A stretch of 26,646 nt of DNA, taken from an uncultured Lachnospiraceae bacterium (GTDB lineage Bacteria; Bacillota; Clostridia; Lachnospirales; Lachnospiraceae). Made by a program: the position numbers and the translations under genes. The notes beneath the pieces were generated by a model. It was not told the DNA's origin and ran no database searches. It saw nothing but the letters and a program-made list of their open reading frames with translations. The stretch spans positions 1-26,646 of the forward strand of contig CAJTTU010000041.1 in the NCBI GenBank assembly GCA_910579325.1, in the 5' to 3' direction. Position 1 is the stretch's first letter. Each line of letters starts with the position of its first letter. This document shows, one piece after another, positions 15,155 through 23,206 of the stretch.

Positions 15155-15859
15155 GTGGAAGACCGGAAGGAAGAAGAAATGATGGATGAAAAAGAGCTTG
15201 CTTCAGAAGACGTGATCCCGGAGGAAAGGGACGGGGCTCAGGCGGGGGAAGAAGGCCGGGAGGCTTCGGAAGCCGGGGGCACAGAGGCAGCTGAGGAAGA
15301 AGAACTGAATACGGAAAGCGAAGAGCCGGGGGATGGCGAAGAGCCGGAGGATGGCGAAGCTGCTGAGGAAGCCGACGGCAAGGAACAGACGGCGAAGAAG
15401 TCTTTCTTTAAAAAGAAGAAAGATAAAAAGGATGAGCAGATCGAGGAGCTGACAGACCGGGTAAAGCGCACGATGGCGGAGTTTGACAATTACAGGAAGC
15501 GGACTGAGAAGGAAAAGGCCGCCATGTATGAGATCGGCGTGAAGAGCGTGTTTGAAAAGCTGCTTTCCGTTGTAGATAATTTCGAGAGAGGGCTTGCCAC
15601 GCTGGAGGAAGAGCAAAAGCAGGAACCCTTTGCGGCAGGCATGGATAAAACCTATCAGCTTCTGTTAAAGCTGATGGAGGAAATGGAAGTAAAGCCCATC
15701 GAGGCGGTGGGCGCGGAATTTGACCCGAATCTCCATAATGCGGTGATGCATGTGGACGACGAGGAAGCCGGGGACAATGTAATTGTGGAAGAATTCCAGA
15801 AAGGCTACACCTACCGGGACAGCGTTATCCGCCCCAGTATGGTGAAGGTGGCCAATTAG
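15155..15859 (+). CDS. grpE: Nucleotide exchange factor GrpE
   Basis: Cochaperone that releases ADP from DnaK. The order is a very acidic Glu-rich N-terminal extension (about 1-75), a Lys-rich patch (KKSFFKKKKDKK near 83-94), the long dimerising coiled coil (DEQIEELTDRVKRTMAEFDN), and the beta-wing domain with the GrpE signature (FDPNLHNAVMHV and FQKGYTYRDSVIRPSMVKV). The start is GTG 15155 behind AAAGGTGG; ATG 15179, with GGAAGG 8 nt before it, is an alternative that removes eight residues. At 234 aa it is longer than E. coli GrpE because of the acidic tail, which is common in Clostridia. Confidence 0.95.
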   Translation: MEDRKEEEMMDEKELASEDVIPEERDGAQAGEEGREASEAGGTEAAEEEELNTESEEPGDGEEPEDGEAAEEADGKEQTAKKSFFKKKKDKKDEQIEELTDRVKRTMAEFDNYRKRTEKEKAAMYEIGVKSVFEKLLSVVDNFERGLATLEEEQKQEPFAAGMDKTYQLLLKLMEEMEVKPIEAVGAEFDPNLHNAVMHVDDEEAGDNVIVEEFQKGYTYRDSVIRPSMVKVAN

Positions 15860-15929
15860 GCTGGCAGTAAACTGTATGGAACAGTTCAATGATAAAATCA
15901 AATTCACCAATATTCAGGAGGAATGAATC

Positions 15930-17786
15930 ATGGGAAAGATCATAGGTATTGACTTAGGTACAACAAATTCATGCGTAGCGGTTATGGAAGGCGGCAAGCC
16001 GGTTGTAATCGCGAATGCGGAGGGCGTGAGAACGACCCCTTCCGTAGTGGCATTTACCAAAAACGGCGAGCGTCTGATCGGCGAGCTGGCAAAGCGTCAG
16101 GCCGTGACCAATGCGGAGAAGACCATTTCTTCCATTAAGAGACATATGGGCTCCGACTACAGAGTTGAGATAGACAGCAAGAAATATTCCCCTCAGGAAA
16201 TTTCCGCTATGATTCTGCAGAAGCTGAAAACGGATGCGGAAAGCTATCTGGGAGAGACCGTGACGGAAGCCGTTATCACCGTTCCGGCGTATTTCAACGA
16301 TGCCCAGAGACAGGCCACCAAGGATGCGGGCAAAATTGCCGGCCTTGATGTAAAGCGTATTATCAACGAGCCTACGGCCGCAGCTCTGGCTTACGGCCTG
16401 GACAATGAAAAAGAGCAGAAGATCATGGTATACGACTTAGGCGGCGGTACCTTCGATGTTTCGATTATCGAGATCGGCGAGGGCGTGATCGAAGTGCTGG
16501 CTACCTCCGGCGACAACCGTCTGGGCGGCGATGACTTTGACGCCAAACTGACCGATTATATGATCGCCGAGTTTAAGAAGCTGGAAGGCGTAGACCTGTC
16601 CAATGATAAGATCGCCCTGCAGAGAATCAAGGAGGAAGCGGAGAAGGCAAAGAAAGAGCTGTCTGCCGCTACCACGACGAATATTAACCTGCCGTTCATC
16701 ACGATGACGACGGAAGGCCCCAAGCATCTGGATATGACGCTGACCAGGGCGAAGTTCGACGAGCTGACCCATGACCTGGTTGAACGTACCGCTGGCCCCG
16801 TGCAGAATGCGCTGAGAGACGCGGGACTGTCACCTTCTGAGCTGGATAAGGTGCTGCTGGTAGGTGGTTCCACCCGTGTGCCCGCCGTACAGGATAAGGT
16901 AAAACAGCTGACCGGCAAGGAGCCGTCCAAAAACCTGAACCCGGATGAGTGTGTGGCCATCGGCGCTTCCATCCAGGGCGGCAAGCTGGCAGGCGACGCA
17001 GGCGCAGGGGATATCCTTCTTCTGGATGTTACGCCGCTGTCTCTGTCCATCGAGACCATGGGCGGCATCGCTACCAGGCTGATCGAGCGGAACACGACGA
17101 TTCCCACCAAGCACAGCCAGGTATTCTCCACCGCAGCGGACAATCAGACCGCCGTGGATATCAACGTATTGCAGGGTGAGAGACAGTTTGCCAAGGATAA
17201 CAAGAGTCTCGGCCAGTTCCGTCTGGACGGCATCCCGCCCGCAAGAAGAGGCGTGCCTCAGATCGAAGTTACCTTTGATATTGATGCCAACGGTATCGTA
17301 AACGTATCCGCCAAGGATCTTGGAACCGGAAAAGAGCAGCACATCACCATCACCGCCGGTTCTAATATGTCCGACGCCGAGATCGATAAAGCCGTAAAAG
17401 AAGCGGCTGAGTTCGAGGCTCAGGATAAGAAGCGGAAAGAGGGCATCGACGCCAGAAACGACGCGGATTCCATGGTATTCCAGACCGAGAAGGCGATGGA
17501 GGAGCATGGCGACAAAATCGATCCTTCTGCCAGGGATCAGGTTCAGGCCGATATTGACGAGCTGAAAAAAGTGCTTGAGGCTACGGCCAACGGTGAGATT
17601 TCCGATGCCCAGGTAGATGAGCTGAAGTCCGGCAAGGAAAAACTGATGAAGGATGCCCAGGCATTGTTCGCGAAGATGTATGAGCAGTCACAGGCTTCAG
17701 GCGACGCGGCGGGTCAGGCAGGTTCCGGCCCTGACATGGGCGGCGCTGCGGACGATGTGGTGGATGCCGACTATAAAGAAGTTTAA
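15930..17786 (+). CDS. dnaK: Chaperone protein DnaK (Hsp70)
   Basis: ATP-dependent chaperone. The 618-aa protein has the Hsp70 signatures IGIDLGTTNSCVAV at the N-terminus, VYDLGGGTFDVSIIEIG (about 167-183) and LLVGGSTRVPAVQ (about 309-321), then a substrate-binding domain and a Gly/Ala-rich tail ending DDVVDADYKEV. It lacks the 24-residue insert typical of Gram-negative DnaK, as expected in Firmicutes. TCAGGAGGAATGA precedes the ATG. It is separated from dnaJ by an unusually long, structured 258-nt spacer. Confidence 0.98.
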   Translation: MGKIIGIDLGTTNSCVAVMEGGKPVVIANAEGVRTTPSVVAFTKNGERLIGELAKRQAVTNAEKTISSIKRHMGSDYRVEIDSKKYSPQEISAMILQKLKTDAESYLGETVTEAVITVPAYFNDAQRQATKDAGKIAGLDVKRIINEPTAAALAYGLDNEKEQKIMVYDLGGGTFDVSIIEIGEGVIEVLATSGDNRLGGDDFDAKLTDYMIAEFKKLEGVDLSNDKIALQRIKEEAEKAKKELSAATTTNINLPFITMTTEGPKHLDMTLTRAKFDELTHDLVERTAGPVQNALRDAGLSPSELDKVLLVGGSTRVPAVQDKVKQLTGKEPSKNLNPDECVAIGASIQGGKLAGDAGAGDILLLDVTPLSLSIETMGGIATRLIERNTTIPTKHSQVFSTAADNQTAVDINVLQGERQFAKDNKSLGQFRLDGIPPARRGVPQIEVTFDIDANGIVNVSAKDLGTGKEQHITITAGSNMSDAEIDKAVKEAAEFEAQDKKRKEGIDARNDADSMVFQTEKAMEEHGDKIDPSARDQVQADIDELKKVLEATANGEISDAQVDELKSGKEKLMKDAQALFAKMYEQSQASGDAAGQAGSGPDMGGAADDVVDADYKEV

Positions 17787-17884
17787 AATATGATAAACCC
17801 GGTTTCATGGAACCTGCCGTTCGGATTGGATATAAGAAAGACTGTTTATTCGGCGGAAGCGCAGGCGGGGGTACATGAAGGGGT

Positions 17885-17928
17885 CAGTGCAGGGGTGCGC
17901 TGCTGAAATGCAGAGCGCCCTTACACTG
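17885..17928 (+). promoter_or_regulatory. Long RNA hairpin between dnaK and dnaJ
   Basis: CAGTGCAGGGGTGCGCTGC (17885-17903) pairs with GCAGAGCGCCCTTACACTG (17910-17928), leaving a 6-nt loop: 19 positions with two mismatches and some G-U pairs. No T-run follows, so it is not a standard terminator. It could stabilise or process the dnaK mRNA or attenuate dnaJ. Confidence 0.6.
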
Positions 17929-17970
17929 CGTTAATGCGCAAGTATGAAAGGTCAGGCGAGCGGGACGATA

Positions 17971-17995
17971 CGTTTGCCGAAGTACGGCGCAAACG
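17971..17995 (+). promoter_or_regulatory. Second small hairpin between dnaK and dnaJ
   Basis: CGTTTGC (17971-17977) and GCAAACG (17989-17995) are exact complements with an 11-nt loop that can pair further. It lies 49 nt before the dnaJ start codon and has no T-run. Confidence 0.45.
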
Positions 17996-18044
17996 GCGTG
18001 TAAAGTATAGATGTCTGTTTATATGGCGAAAGGTTGAACATAGA

Positions 18045-19190
18045 ATGGCAGAGAGCAAAAGAGATTATTATGAGGTTCTGGGCGTTTCAAAAGACGCGGA
18101 CGACGCGGCGCTGAAAAAAGCCTACAGGGCTCTGGCAAAAAAGTATCATCCTGATACCAATCAGGGAAACCCGGAAGCCGAGGCTAAGTTTAAGGAGGCA
18201 TCCGAGGCTTACGGTGTCTTAAGCGACCCCGAAAAAAGAAGACAGTATGACCAGTTCGGCCATGCCGCCTTTGAGGGCGGCGCCGGAGGCCCGGGAGGTT
18301 TTGACTTTACCGGGGATATGGGAGATATTTTCGGCGATTTATTCGGAGATCTGTTCGGCGGCGGCAGGAGAAGGGCTTATAACGGACCCATGAAAGGGGC
18401 GAACCTGCGCACCTCCGTGAGAATCACCTTTGAGGAGGCCGTATTCGGCACCGAAAAGGAAATCGAGATGAATTTAAAGGATGAGTGTACCCAGTGCCAC
18501 GGCACCGGCGCGAAGCCGGGCACCCAGCCCCAGACCTGTTCCAAGTGCGGCGGCAAGGGGCGTGTGGTCACTACCCAGCAGACCATGTTTGGCATGGTGC
18601 GCAACGAGCAGGTTTGTCCGGAGTGCGGCGGCAAAGGGACGATCGTCAAGGAAAAATGCCCTAACTGCTACGGCACCGGGTATACCCAGTCCAGGAAAAA
18701 GATCCAGGTATCGATTCCCGCCGGTATCGACGACGGGCAGAGCATCCGGATTCGGGGCAAAGGGGAGCTGGGCACCAACGGCGGCGAGAGAGGCGACCTG
18801 CTGGTAGAGATCATCGTATCCAACCATCCGATTTTCAAGCGCCAGGATGTAAATATTTATTCGACGGCGCCCATTACCTTTGCCACGGCGGCACTGGGCG
18901 GCCCGATCCGTATCAAGACGGTGGACGGCGAGGTAGAATACGAGGTGAAGGCGGGAACCCAGACAGATACCAGAATCCGCCTGAAAGGAAAGGGCGTGCC
19001 TTCTCTGCGGAACAAGTCCGTGCGGGGCGACCAGTACGTTACCCTGGTGGTGCAGGTGCCTGAGCGGATGAACGAGGAGCAGAAGGAAGCGCTGCGCCGG
19101 TTCCAGGAGGCCATGGGCGAAACCGGAAAGCCGGGAGAAGAGAAGGAAAAGAAAAAGAAAAAAGGATTTAAGGATTTGTTCGAAAAATGA
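18045..19190 (+). CDS. dnaJ: Chaperone protein DnaJ (type I Hsp40)
   Basis: Stimulates DnaK ATPase and delivers clients. The 381-aa protein has a J domain with His35-Pro36-Asp37 in KKYHPDTNQ, a Gly/Phe-rich segment (about 70-110), a zinc-binding domain with four motifs (CTQCHGTG, CSKCGGKG, CPECGGKG, CPNCYGTG, about 148-212), then the C-terminal substrate domains and a Lys-rich tail. The frame is open from 17934, but ATG 18045 (MAESKRDYYEVL) fits the family and has GAAAGG 11 nt before it. Its stop overlaps the prmA start by 4 nt (ATGA), implying coupled translation. Confidence 0.97.
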   Translation: MAESKRDYYEVLGVSKDADDAALKKAYRALAKKYHPDTNQGNPEAEAKFKEASEAYGVLSDPEKRRQYDQFGHAAFEGGAGGPGGFDFTGDMGDIFGDLFGDLFGGGRRRAYNGPMKGANLRTSVRITFEEAVFGTEKEIEMNLKDECTQCHGTGAKPGTQPQTCSKCGGKGRVVTTQQTMFGMVRNEQVCPECGGKGTIVKEKCPNCYGTGYTQSRKKIQVSIPAGIDDGQSIRIRGKGELGTNGGERGDLLVEIIVSNHPIFKRQDVNIYSTAPITFATAALGGPIRIKTVDGEVEYEVKAGTQTDTRIRLKGKGVPSLRNKSVRGDQYVTLVVQVPERMNEEQKEALRRFQEAMGETGKPGEEKEKKKKKGFKDLFEK

Positions 19191-20143
19191 AATGGAGAAA
19201 ATTCACGATTCAGACCACATGTGAAGCGGTAGACCTGGTCAGCAGTATGCTGGATGATCTGGGGATCGAGGGCATCGAGATCGAGGACAATGTGCCGCTG
19301 ACGGAGCAGGAGACAAAGGGGATGTTTATCGACATCCTGCCGGAGCTGCCGCCCGACGACGGCACGGCCAGGGTTTCCTATTATCTGGAGATGGATGCGG
19401 ATGCCGAGGGGATTTTGGCGCAGGTGCGGGAAGGCCTTGAGGAGCTGCGCATGTTTGTGGACGTGGGCAGCGGCGAGATCAGCCGGAGCGAGACGGAAGA
19501 TCTGGACTGGATGAATAACTGGAAGCAGTTTTTCAAGCCTTTTACCATCGACCATATCTTGATCAAGCCTACCTGGGAGGAAATTCCCGAAGAACATAAG
19601 GATAAGCTGCTGGTGGAAATCGACCCGGGTACGGCTTTCGGCACCGGAAGCCATGAGACGACCCAGCTTTGCATCCGCCAGATGCAAAAGTACTTAAAGC
19701 CCGGCGACCGGGTGCTGGACGTGGGAACCGGCAGCGGGATTCTGGGAATCACGGCGATTAAGCTGGGGGCCGGCAGCGCTTTCGGTACGGATCTGGATGA
19801 AAACGCAGTGGAGGCCGCAAAGGAAAATGTGGCGGTGAACCATATCCCGGCAGAGCAGTTTTCCATTATTACGGGGAATATCATCGATGATGAAGCCGTG
19901 CAGAAGGAAGCAGGGCTTAACTGCTACGATATCGTGGTGGCAAATATTCTGGCACCGGTGATTATTCTGCTGTCCGGGGAGGCGGCCAGGCATATGAAAA
20001 AGGGTGCCGTGATGATTACCTCCGGGATTATTAATACGAAGGAAGCGGAAGTGAAGAAGGCGTTTGAGGAGAATCCGGATTTTGAGATAGTGGAAATCGC
20101 GCGTCAGAACGACTGGGTGTCGGTGACGGTTCGGCGGGTGTGA
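19187..20143 (+). CDS. prmA: Ribosomal protein L11 methyltransferase PrmA
   Basis: SAM-dependent methyltransferase that trimethylates ribosomal protein L11. The 318-aa protein has an N-terminal substrate-recognition domain (about 1-110) with the conserved DWMNNWKQFFKP, the PrmA block EIDPGTAFGTGSHETT (144-158), the SAM motif LDVGTGSGILGI (176-187) and the catalytic-region motif VANILAPVI. It overlaps dnaJ by 4 nt, a common operon arrangement in Firmicutes. The rsmE gene that often follows prmA in related genomes is not present here. Confidence 0.95.
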   Translation: MKWRKFTIQTTCEAVDLVSSMLDDLGIEGIEIEDNVPLTEQETKGMFIDILPELPPDDGTARVSYYLEMDADAEGILAQVREGLEELRMFVDVGSGEISRSETEDLDWMNNWKQFFKPFTIDHILIKPTWEEIPEEHKDKLLVEIDPGTAFGTGSHETTQLCIRQMQKYLKPGDRVLDVGTGSGILGITAIKLGAGSAFGTDLDENAVEAAKENVAVNHIPAEQFSIITGNIIDDEAVQKEAGLNCYDIVVANILAPVIILLSGEAARHMKKGAVMITSGIINTKEAEVKKAFEENPDFEIVEIARQNDWVSVTVRRV

Positions 20144-20239
20144 GAAATATGCTGTCTTTTACTGTGAAAGTAAGCCAAGTGGACAGAGACGCGATATGCT
20201 AAGTGCCCTTTAGGTATGCATGAGAACATCTATGGAGAT

Positions 20240-20267
20240 TTGACACGGGGAGAACAGTTGATATTAT
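20240..20267 (+). promoter_or_regulatory. Probable promoter of the nitroreductase gene
   Basis: TTGACA (20240-20245), a 16-nt spacer and TATTAT (20262-20267). The -10 abuts the left arm of the terminator-like hairpin, so the predicted start near 20274 lies inside that stem. Confidence 0.5.
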
Positions 20268-20308
20268 GCGGAGGTATGGTTGAAACGGACTTGCCTCCGC
20301 AGTTTTAA
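20267..20308 (+). terminator. Terminator-like hairpin between prmA and the nitroreductase gene
   Basis: TGCGGAGG (20267-20274) and CCTCCGCA (20294-20301) are exact complements, followed by GTTTTAA. It probably ends the heat-shock/prmA transcript. Because the downstream gene's promoter overlaps its left arm, a transcript starting there would not fold the hairpin. Confidence 0.65.
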
Positions 20309-20330
20309 TATTTAGAAAGGGGGATTTGCC

Positions 20331-21137
20331 ATGAATGACAAAACCAGATACGATATTATGCAAAACAGGGAGCTGTTAAAAGGCTATCAGGCGGCGGATG
20401 TGAGGGCGGAGAAACCGGACCAGGCACAGGGGCTTCCGTCCATTCCATGCCTGCAAAAGAAGAAAGGGACGGAGACCATTTCGCTGCCTGTGGATTTTGA
20501 GCGGCTGTCCTTTGGAGGGACGATTATGGATCTGCTGCGGGAACGGGAGAGCCGGCGGAAATACAACGATGAGTCTCTTTCTCTTCTGGAATTGTCTTTT
20601 CTCCTGATGAGCACCCAGGGGATCCGCCATTACGCAGGCCATAAGAATCCGGTTACTTTCCGGTATGTTCCTTCCGCCGGTTCCCGCCATGCCTTTGAAA
20701 CTTATTTATTTATCAATCGTGTGGAAGGTTTGAAACAGGCCGTGTATCACTATCTTCCGGATAGCCATGAGCTGGAGCTGTGGGATGACTGTCCGGATTT
20801 TCAGGACGAGCTAAGCGACGCCCTCTGCGGCCAGCGCTTTGCGGCAGAAGCGCCGGTACTGTTTGCCTGGGCCTGTGTCCCTTACCGGATGGAATGGCGC
20901 TATGGCTTAAAAGCGGCCAAATATCTGCTGATCGACGCAGGGCATGTGTGTGAGAATCTGTATCTGGCCTGTGAGGCCGTCGGCTGCGGGACCTGCGCTA
21001 TCGGCGCTTATGATCAGGAACGGATGGATGAGCTTCTGGGGTTTGCGCCTGGCCCGTCGGCGGATCGGGATTATATCTGTACCGTGTATGCGGCGCCGGT
21101 GGGGAAACGGTGGAACTCATCGCCGTCTGCCCCGTAA
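20331..21137 (+). CDS. Nitroreductase family protein, SagB/ThcOx type
   Basis: Putative FMN-dependent oxidoreductase (268 aa). SagB/ThcOx relatives dehydrogenate azolines in modified peptides, but many stand-alone members have no known substrate. Visible features are RESRRKYNDESLSLLELSFL (near 70-90, FMN-phosphate-side Arg motif), RYVPSAGSRHAFETYLF (near 110-126), and the C-terminal block GCGTCAIGAYDQERMDELLG before a final beta strand (VYAAPVGK). AAAGGGGGA precedes the ATG. No cyclodehydratase, RiPP precursor or leader-peptide partner is seen in the window, so a thiazole/oxazole role cannot be claimed. Its last 140 nt are antisense to the glycosyltransferase tail. Confidence 0.82.
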   Translation: MNDKTRYDIMQNRELLKGYQAADVRAEKPDQAQGLPSIPCLQKKKGTETISLPVDFERLSFGGTIMDLLRERESRRKYNDESLSLLELSFLLMSTQGIRHYAGHKNPVTFRYVPSAGSRHAFETYLFINRVEGLKQAVYHYLPDSHELELWDDCPDFQDELSDALCGQRFAAEAPVLFAWACVPYRMEWRYGLKAAKYLLIDAGHVCENLYLACEAVGCGTCAIGAYDQERMDELLGFAPGPSADRDYICTVYAAPVGKRWNSSPSAP

Positions 21138-22152
21138 TTTCCATGGCGATTTTCATATAATTATTTTGATAACGCTGTTCAACTCCGGAATGCTGTTCCA
21201 GGCGTTCCATCACTTTGGACATGTTTTTCAAATCCTCGGTGGAAATTGAAATTGCCGCTTTGCGTCGCTTCAGTTCCGTAATGGTCATTGTGTCTTCCGG
21301 CGTGTCCGGCCGTTCCAGGAAGGCTGCGGGGACGCCGGCCAGCATGATTTCAGCGACGGTAGTCCAGCCGGCTTTGGCGATGCAGAAATCCGCCGCTTTG
21401 ACGTAATCCTGGGTGTTGTCTACGGACGGATCCAGCGTTTCGGCGTTGGCGCCCGCAAGGTGCAGGACTCCGGCGCTGATAAAATCGTAGGGCAGTCCGC
21501 TGACATCGATTTCAAAATCCAGGCCGATATTGCTGCCGCCAAGGGAGAGAAACACGATTTTCCGCCGATGCCGGGCTCTGATCCTGGCCGCCTCGTCTTC
21601 ATGAAAGGGTCTTGCCGTAAATCCGATATCGGTATGGACCGGATAGCGTTTTTTCGTGGGCGGATTGGCCAAGTCATACATCAGCACGCTGTCGGCGGCA
21701 TCGAAGGCCCTCTGGTAGTGGGCCAGTAATTCTTCAGGCAGAAACCATTCATATTGGTCCGGCCATGTGAAGCTTGCCATCAGAAAGCATGGTGTTCCGG
21801 TTTCCTTTGCCGCAAGCAGCGCCCACGGTACGATATCCGCTACAAACCGGTCGGCATGAAGTTCTTTTGCCAGTTCCATCAGTTCCGGCCAGCGTAAAAG
21901 ATGGCGTCTGACTGCCCGGACGGTAGCTTTCGTATCGATGGACAGTGTGCCGGGTATCACTTCCAGACCGGCATCTGTATTGCGGATAATTTCCTGTATC
22001 GGCCGTTGCAGATACTGTCTGGCCATCGTCATCTGCCGGTCTCCGGTAATCAAAACCACTTCATGTCCCAACCGTGAAATAGCGTCGATGACGGCCACAT
22101 TGCGCATGATATGGCCAAAACCGTGGTCAGAAATAAAAAACGCGATTTTCAT
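20998..22152 (-). CDS. MurG-like GT-B fold glycosyltransferase
   Basis: Putative sugar transferase (384 aa) of the GT28-like group; acceptor and donor are unknown. The N-terminus MKIAFFISDHGFGHIMRNV shows the Gly-rich acceptor-side loop of MurG-like GT-B enzymes. FLSLGGSNIGLDF (201-213) lies at the domain junction, and IAKAGWTTVAEIMLAGVP (258-275) is the nucleotide-sugar donor site. Start ATG 22152 has AGGAGA 8 nt before it; longer readings run into the AraC gene. It follows the AraC-type regulator by 4 nt, so the two are an operon. Residues 339-384 (Pro-rich, ending PDHKRR) lie entirely antisense to the 3' end of the nitroreductase gene and look like read-through of a lost stop, not part of the enzyme fold. 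Confidence 0.8.
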   Translation of the reverse strand: MKIAFFISDHGFGHIMRNVAVIDAISRLGHEVVLITGDRQMTMARQYLQRPIQEIIRNTDAGLEVIPGTLSIDTKATVRAVRRHLLRWPELMELAKELHADRFVADIVPWALLAAKETGTPCFLMASFTWPDQYEWFLPEELLAHYQRAFDAADSVLMYDLANPPTKKRYPVHTDIGFTARPFHEDEAARIRARHRRKIVFLSLGGSNIGLDFEIDVSGLPYDFISAGVLHLAGANAETLDPSVDNTQDYVKAADFCIAKAGWTTVAEIMLAGVPAAFLERPDTPEDTMTITELKRRKAAISISTEDLKNMSKVMERLEQHSGVEQRYQNNYMKIAMEITGQTAMSSTVSPPAPHTRYRYNPDPPTGQAQTPEAHPSVPDHKRR

Positions 22153-22156
22153 CAGC

Positions 22157-23083
22157 CTATTCTCCTGTCTTTTCATAACCTGTTTGACACTGCTCCCGCT
22201 GTCTGTACTCCCGGGGCGCGCAGTTATAAAACCGTTTAAACAGTTTGGCGAAGTTGCTGGGGCTGTCAAAGCCGCACAGAGCGGCAACCTCGGAAATAGT
22301 CCATGCCGGGTTTCTTAACAACATTTCCGCCCCCTGCATAATCCGGTATTTCAGCAGATACTGAATCGGCGACAGCTGGATGGTTTTCCGGAAGCAGCGC
22401 AGGCATTCCCGTTCGCTGATATCGGCTTTTCTCGCAATGTCGGCCAGGGAGATGTCTTCGGAAAAGTGCTTGTGGATGTATTCCATCATGCTTCTGATCC
22501 GCAGGTTGTCCTGGTTTGCGGGAACACTTCGCAAATCTTTCGCAGGCTGAAATTTTTCATAAAGGAACAGGCAGATGCGGGACAGGTTTTCCCGCACGGT
22601 AAATTCAAAACCGTAGTGATCCCCGGCAATGGCTTCAAAGGCGCTGTGAAACCAGTGTGCCGTTCTGTTATCATTGCCGCCTGCCTTTATATAATAGCCG
22701 GTAAAAGAATCGCAGGATAAAAGGGGCTCCATATATTTTTTTGCGAACACGGAATCCGGATTTCCGGTAATCAGGGTCGGGCTGAAAACAAGAGAGTGCA
22801 GATGACATTCCGGGGCGGCGGCAGCGTAATGGAGCATATTGGAATTGAGGGCGATACAGTCGCCCTGCTCCAAAATAAAAGATTTTGACGGTATTCTGAC
22901 CGTCATCTGCCCATATTCCATATATATGATTTCTATTTCCTCATGCCAGTGCCATGGAATAATGTCTTCCGTGCGGTCCGTATAATGAGAGGAATATCCG
23001 GCGCAGGGAAATCCCAGGTTTCCATGGGGACGGAGTTCTTTTGCCCTTCGGTCCAGGTTTAAGGTGCATGTCTGTAAAGTCAT
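22157..23083 (-). CDS. AraC family transcriptional regulator with cupin sensor
   Basis: DNA-binding activator/repressor (308 aa). The N-terminal half is an AraC-type cupin (HWHEEIEIIYMEYGQMTVRI near 41-60, then LEQGDCIALNSNMLHYA near 71-87), usually binding a sugar or similar small ligand. The C-terminal ~100 residues hold two helix-turn-helix units (ISLADIARKADISERECLRC and ISEVAALCGFDSPSNFAKLF, then REYRQ). AGGAGG stands 5 nt before the ATG. It lies upstream of the glycosyltransferase on the same transcript and divergent from the MFS gene, so it probably controls one or both; the ligand is unknown. Confidence 0.9.
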   Translation of the reverse strand: MTLQTCTLNLDRRAKELRPHGNLGFPCAGYSSHYTDRTEDIIPWHWHEEIEIIYMEYGQMTVRIPSKSFILEQGDCIALNSNMLHYAAAAPECHLHSLVFSPTLITGNPDSVFAKKYMEPLLSCDSFTGYYIKAGGNDNRTAHWFHSAFEAIAGDHYGFEFTVRENLSRICLFLYEKFQPAKDLRSVPANQDNLRIRSMMEYIHKHFSEDISLADIARKADISERECLRCFRKTIQLSPIQYLLKYRIMQGAEMLLRNPAWTISEVAALCGFDSPSNFAKLFKRFYNCAPREYRQREQCQTGYEKTGE

Positions 23084-23123
23084 GGTTTCCTCCTGGTTAT
23101 TTTGCGTTTGGCGATTTTATTAT

Positions 23124-23152
23124 ATTATACGTCCGAAAACATATTGAATCAA
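23124..23152 (-). promoter_or_regulatory. Promoter of the AraC-glycosyltransferase operon
   Basis: On the minus strand TTGATT (23152-23147), a 17-nt spacer and TATAAT (23129-23124) lie about 40 nt before the AraC start codon. The MFS gene on the other strand must start within the same short region, but its own promoter boxes are not clear. Confidence 0.65.
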
Positions 23153-23206
23153 GAGCTGTTTGACGGTATTCTTTTGGCAGAGGAAAAAAAACGGGAGGAA
23201 TATGAT

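Noticed and set aside
17934..18044. N-terminal extension of dnaJ
   Set aside because: The 37 extra residues are not part of the DnaJ family, and the J domain begins right after ATG 18045. The segment overlaps a structured spacer.
20331..21137. Reading the SagB-type gene as evidence of a thiazole/oxazole peptide (RiPP) cluster
   Set aside because: No cyclodehydratase, precursor peptide or leader-recognition domain was found nearby; many stand-alone members of this nitroreductase group exist.
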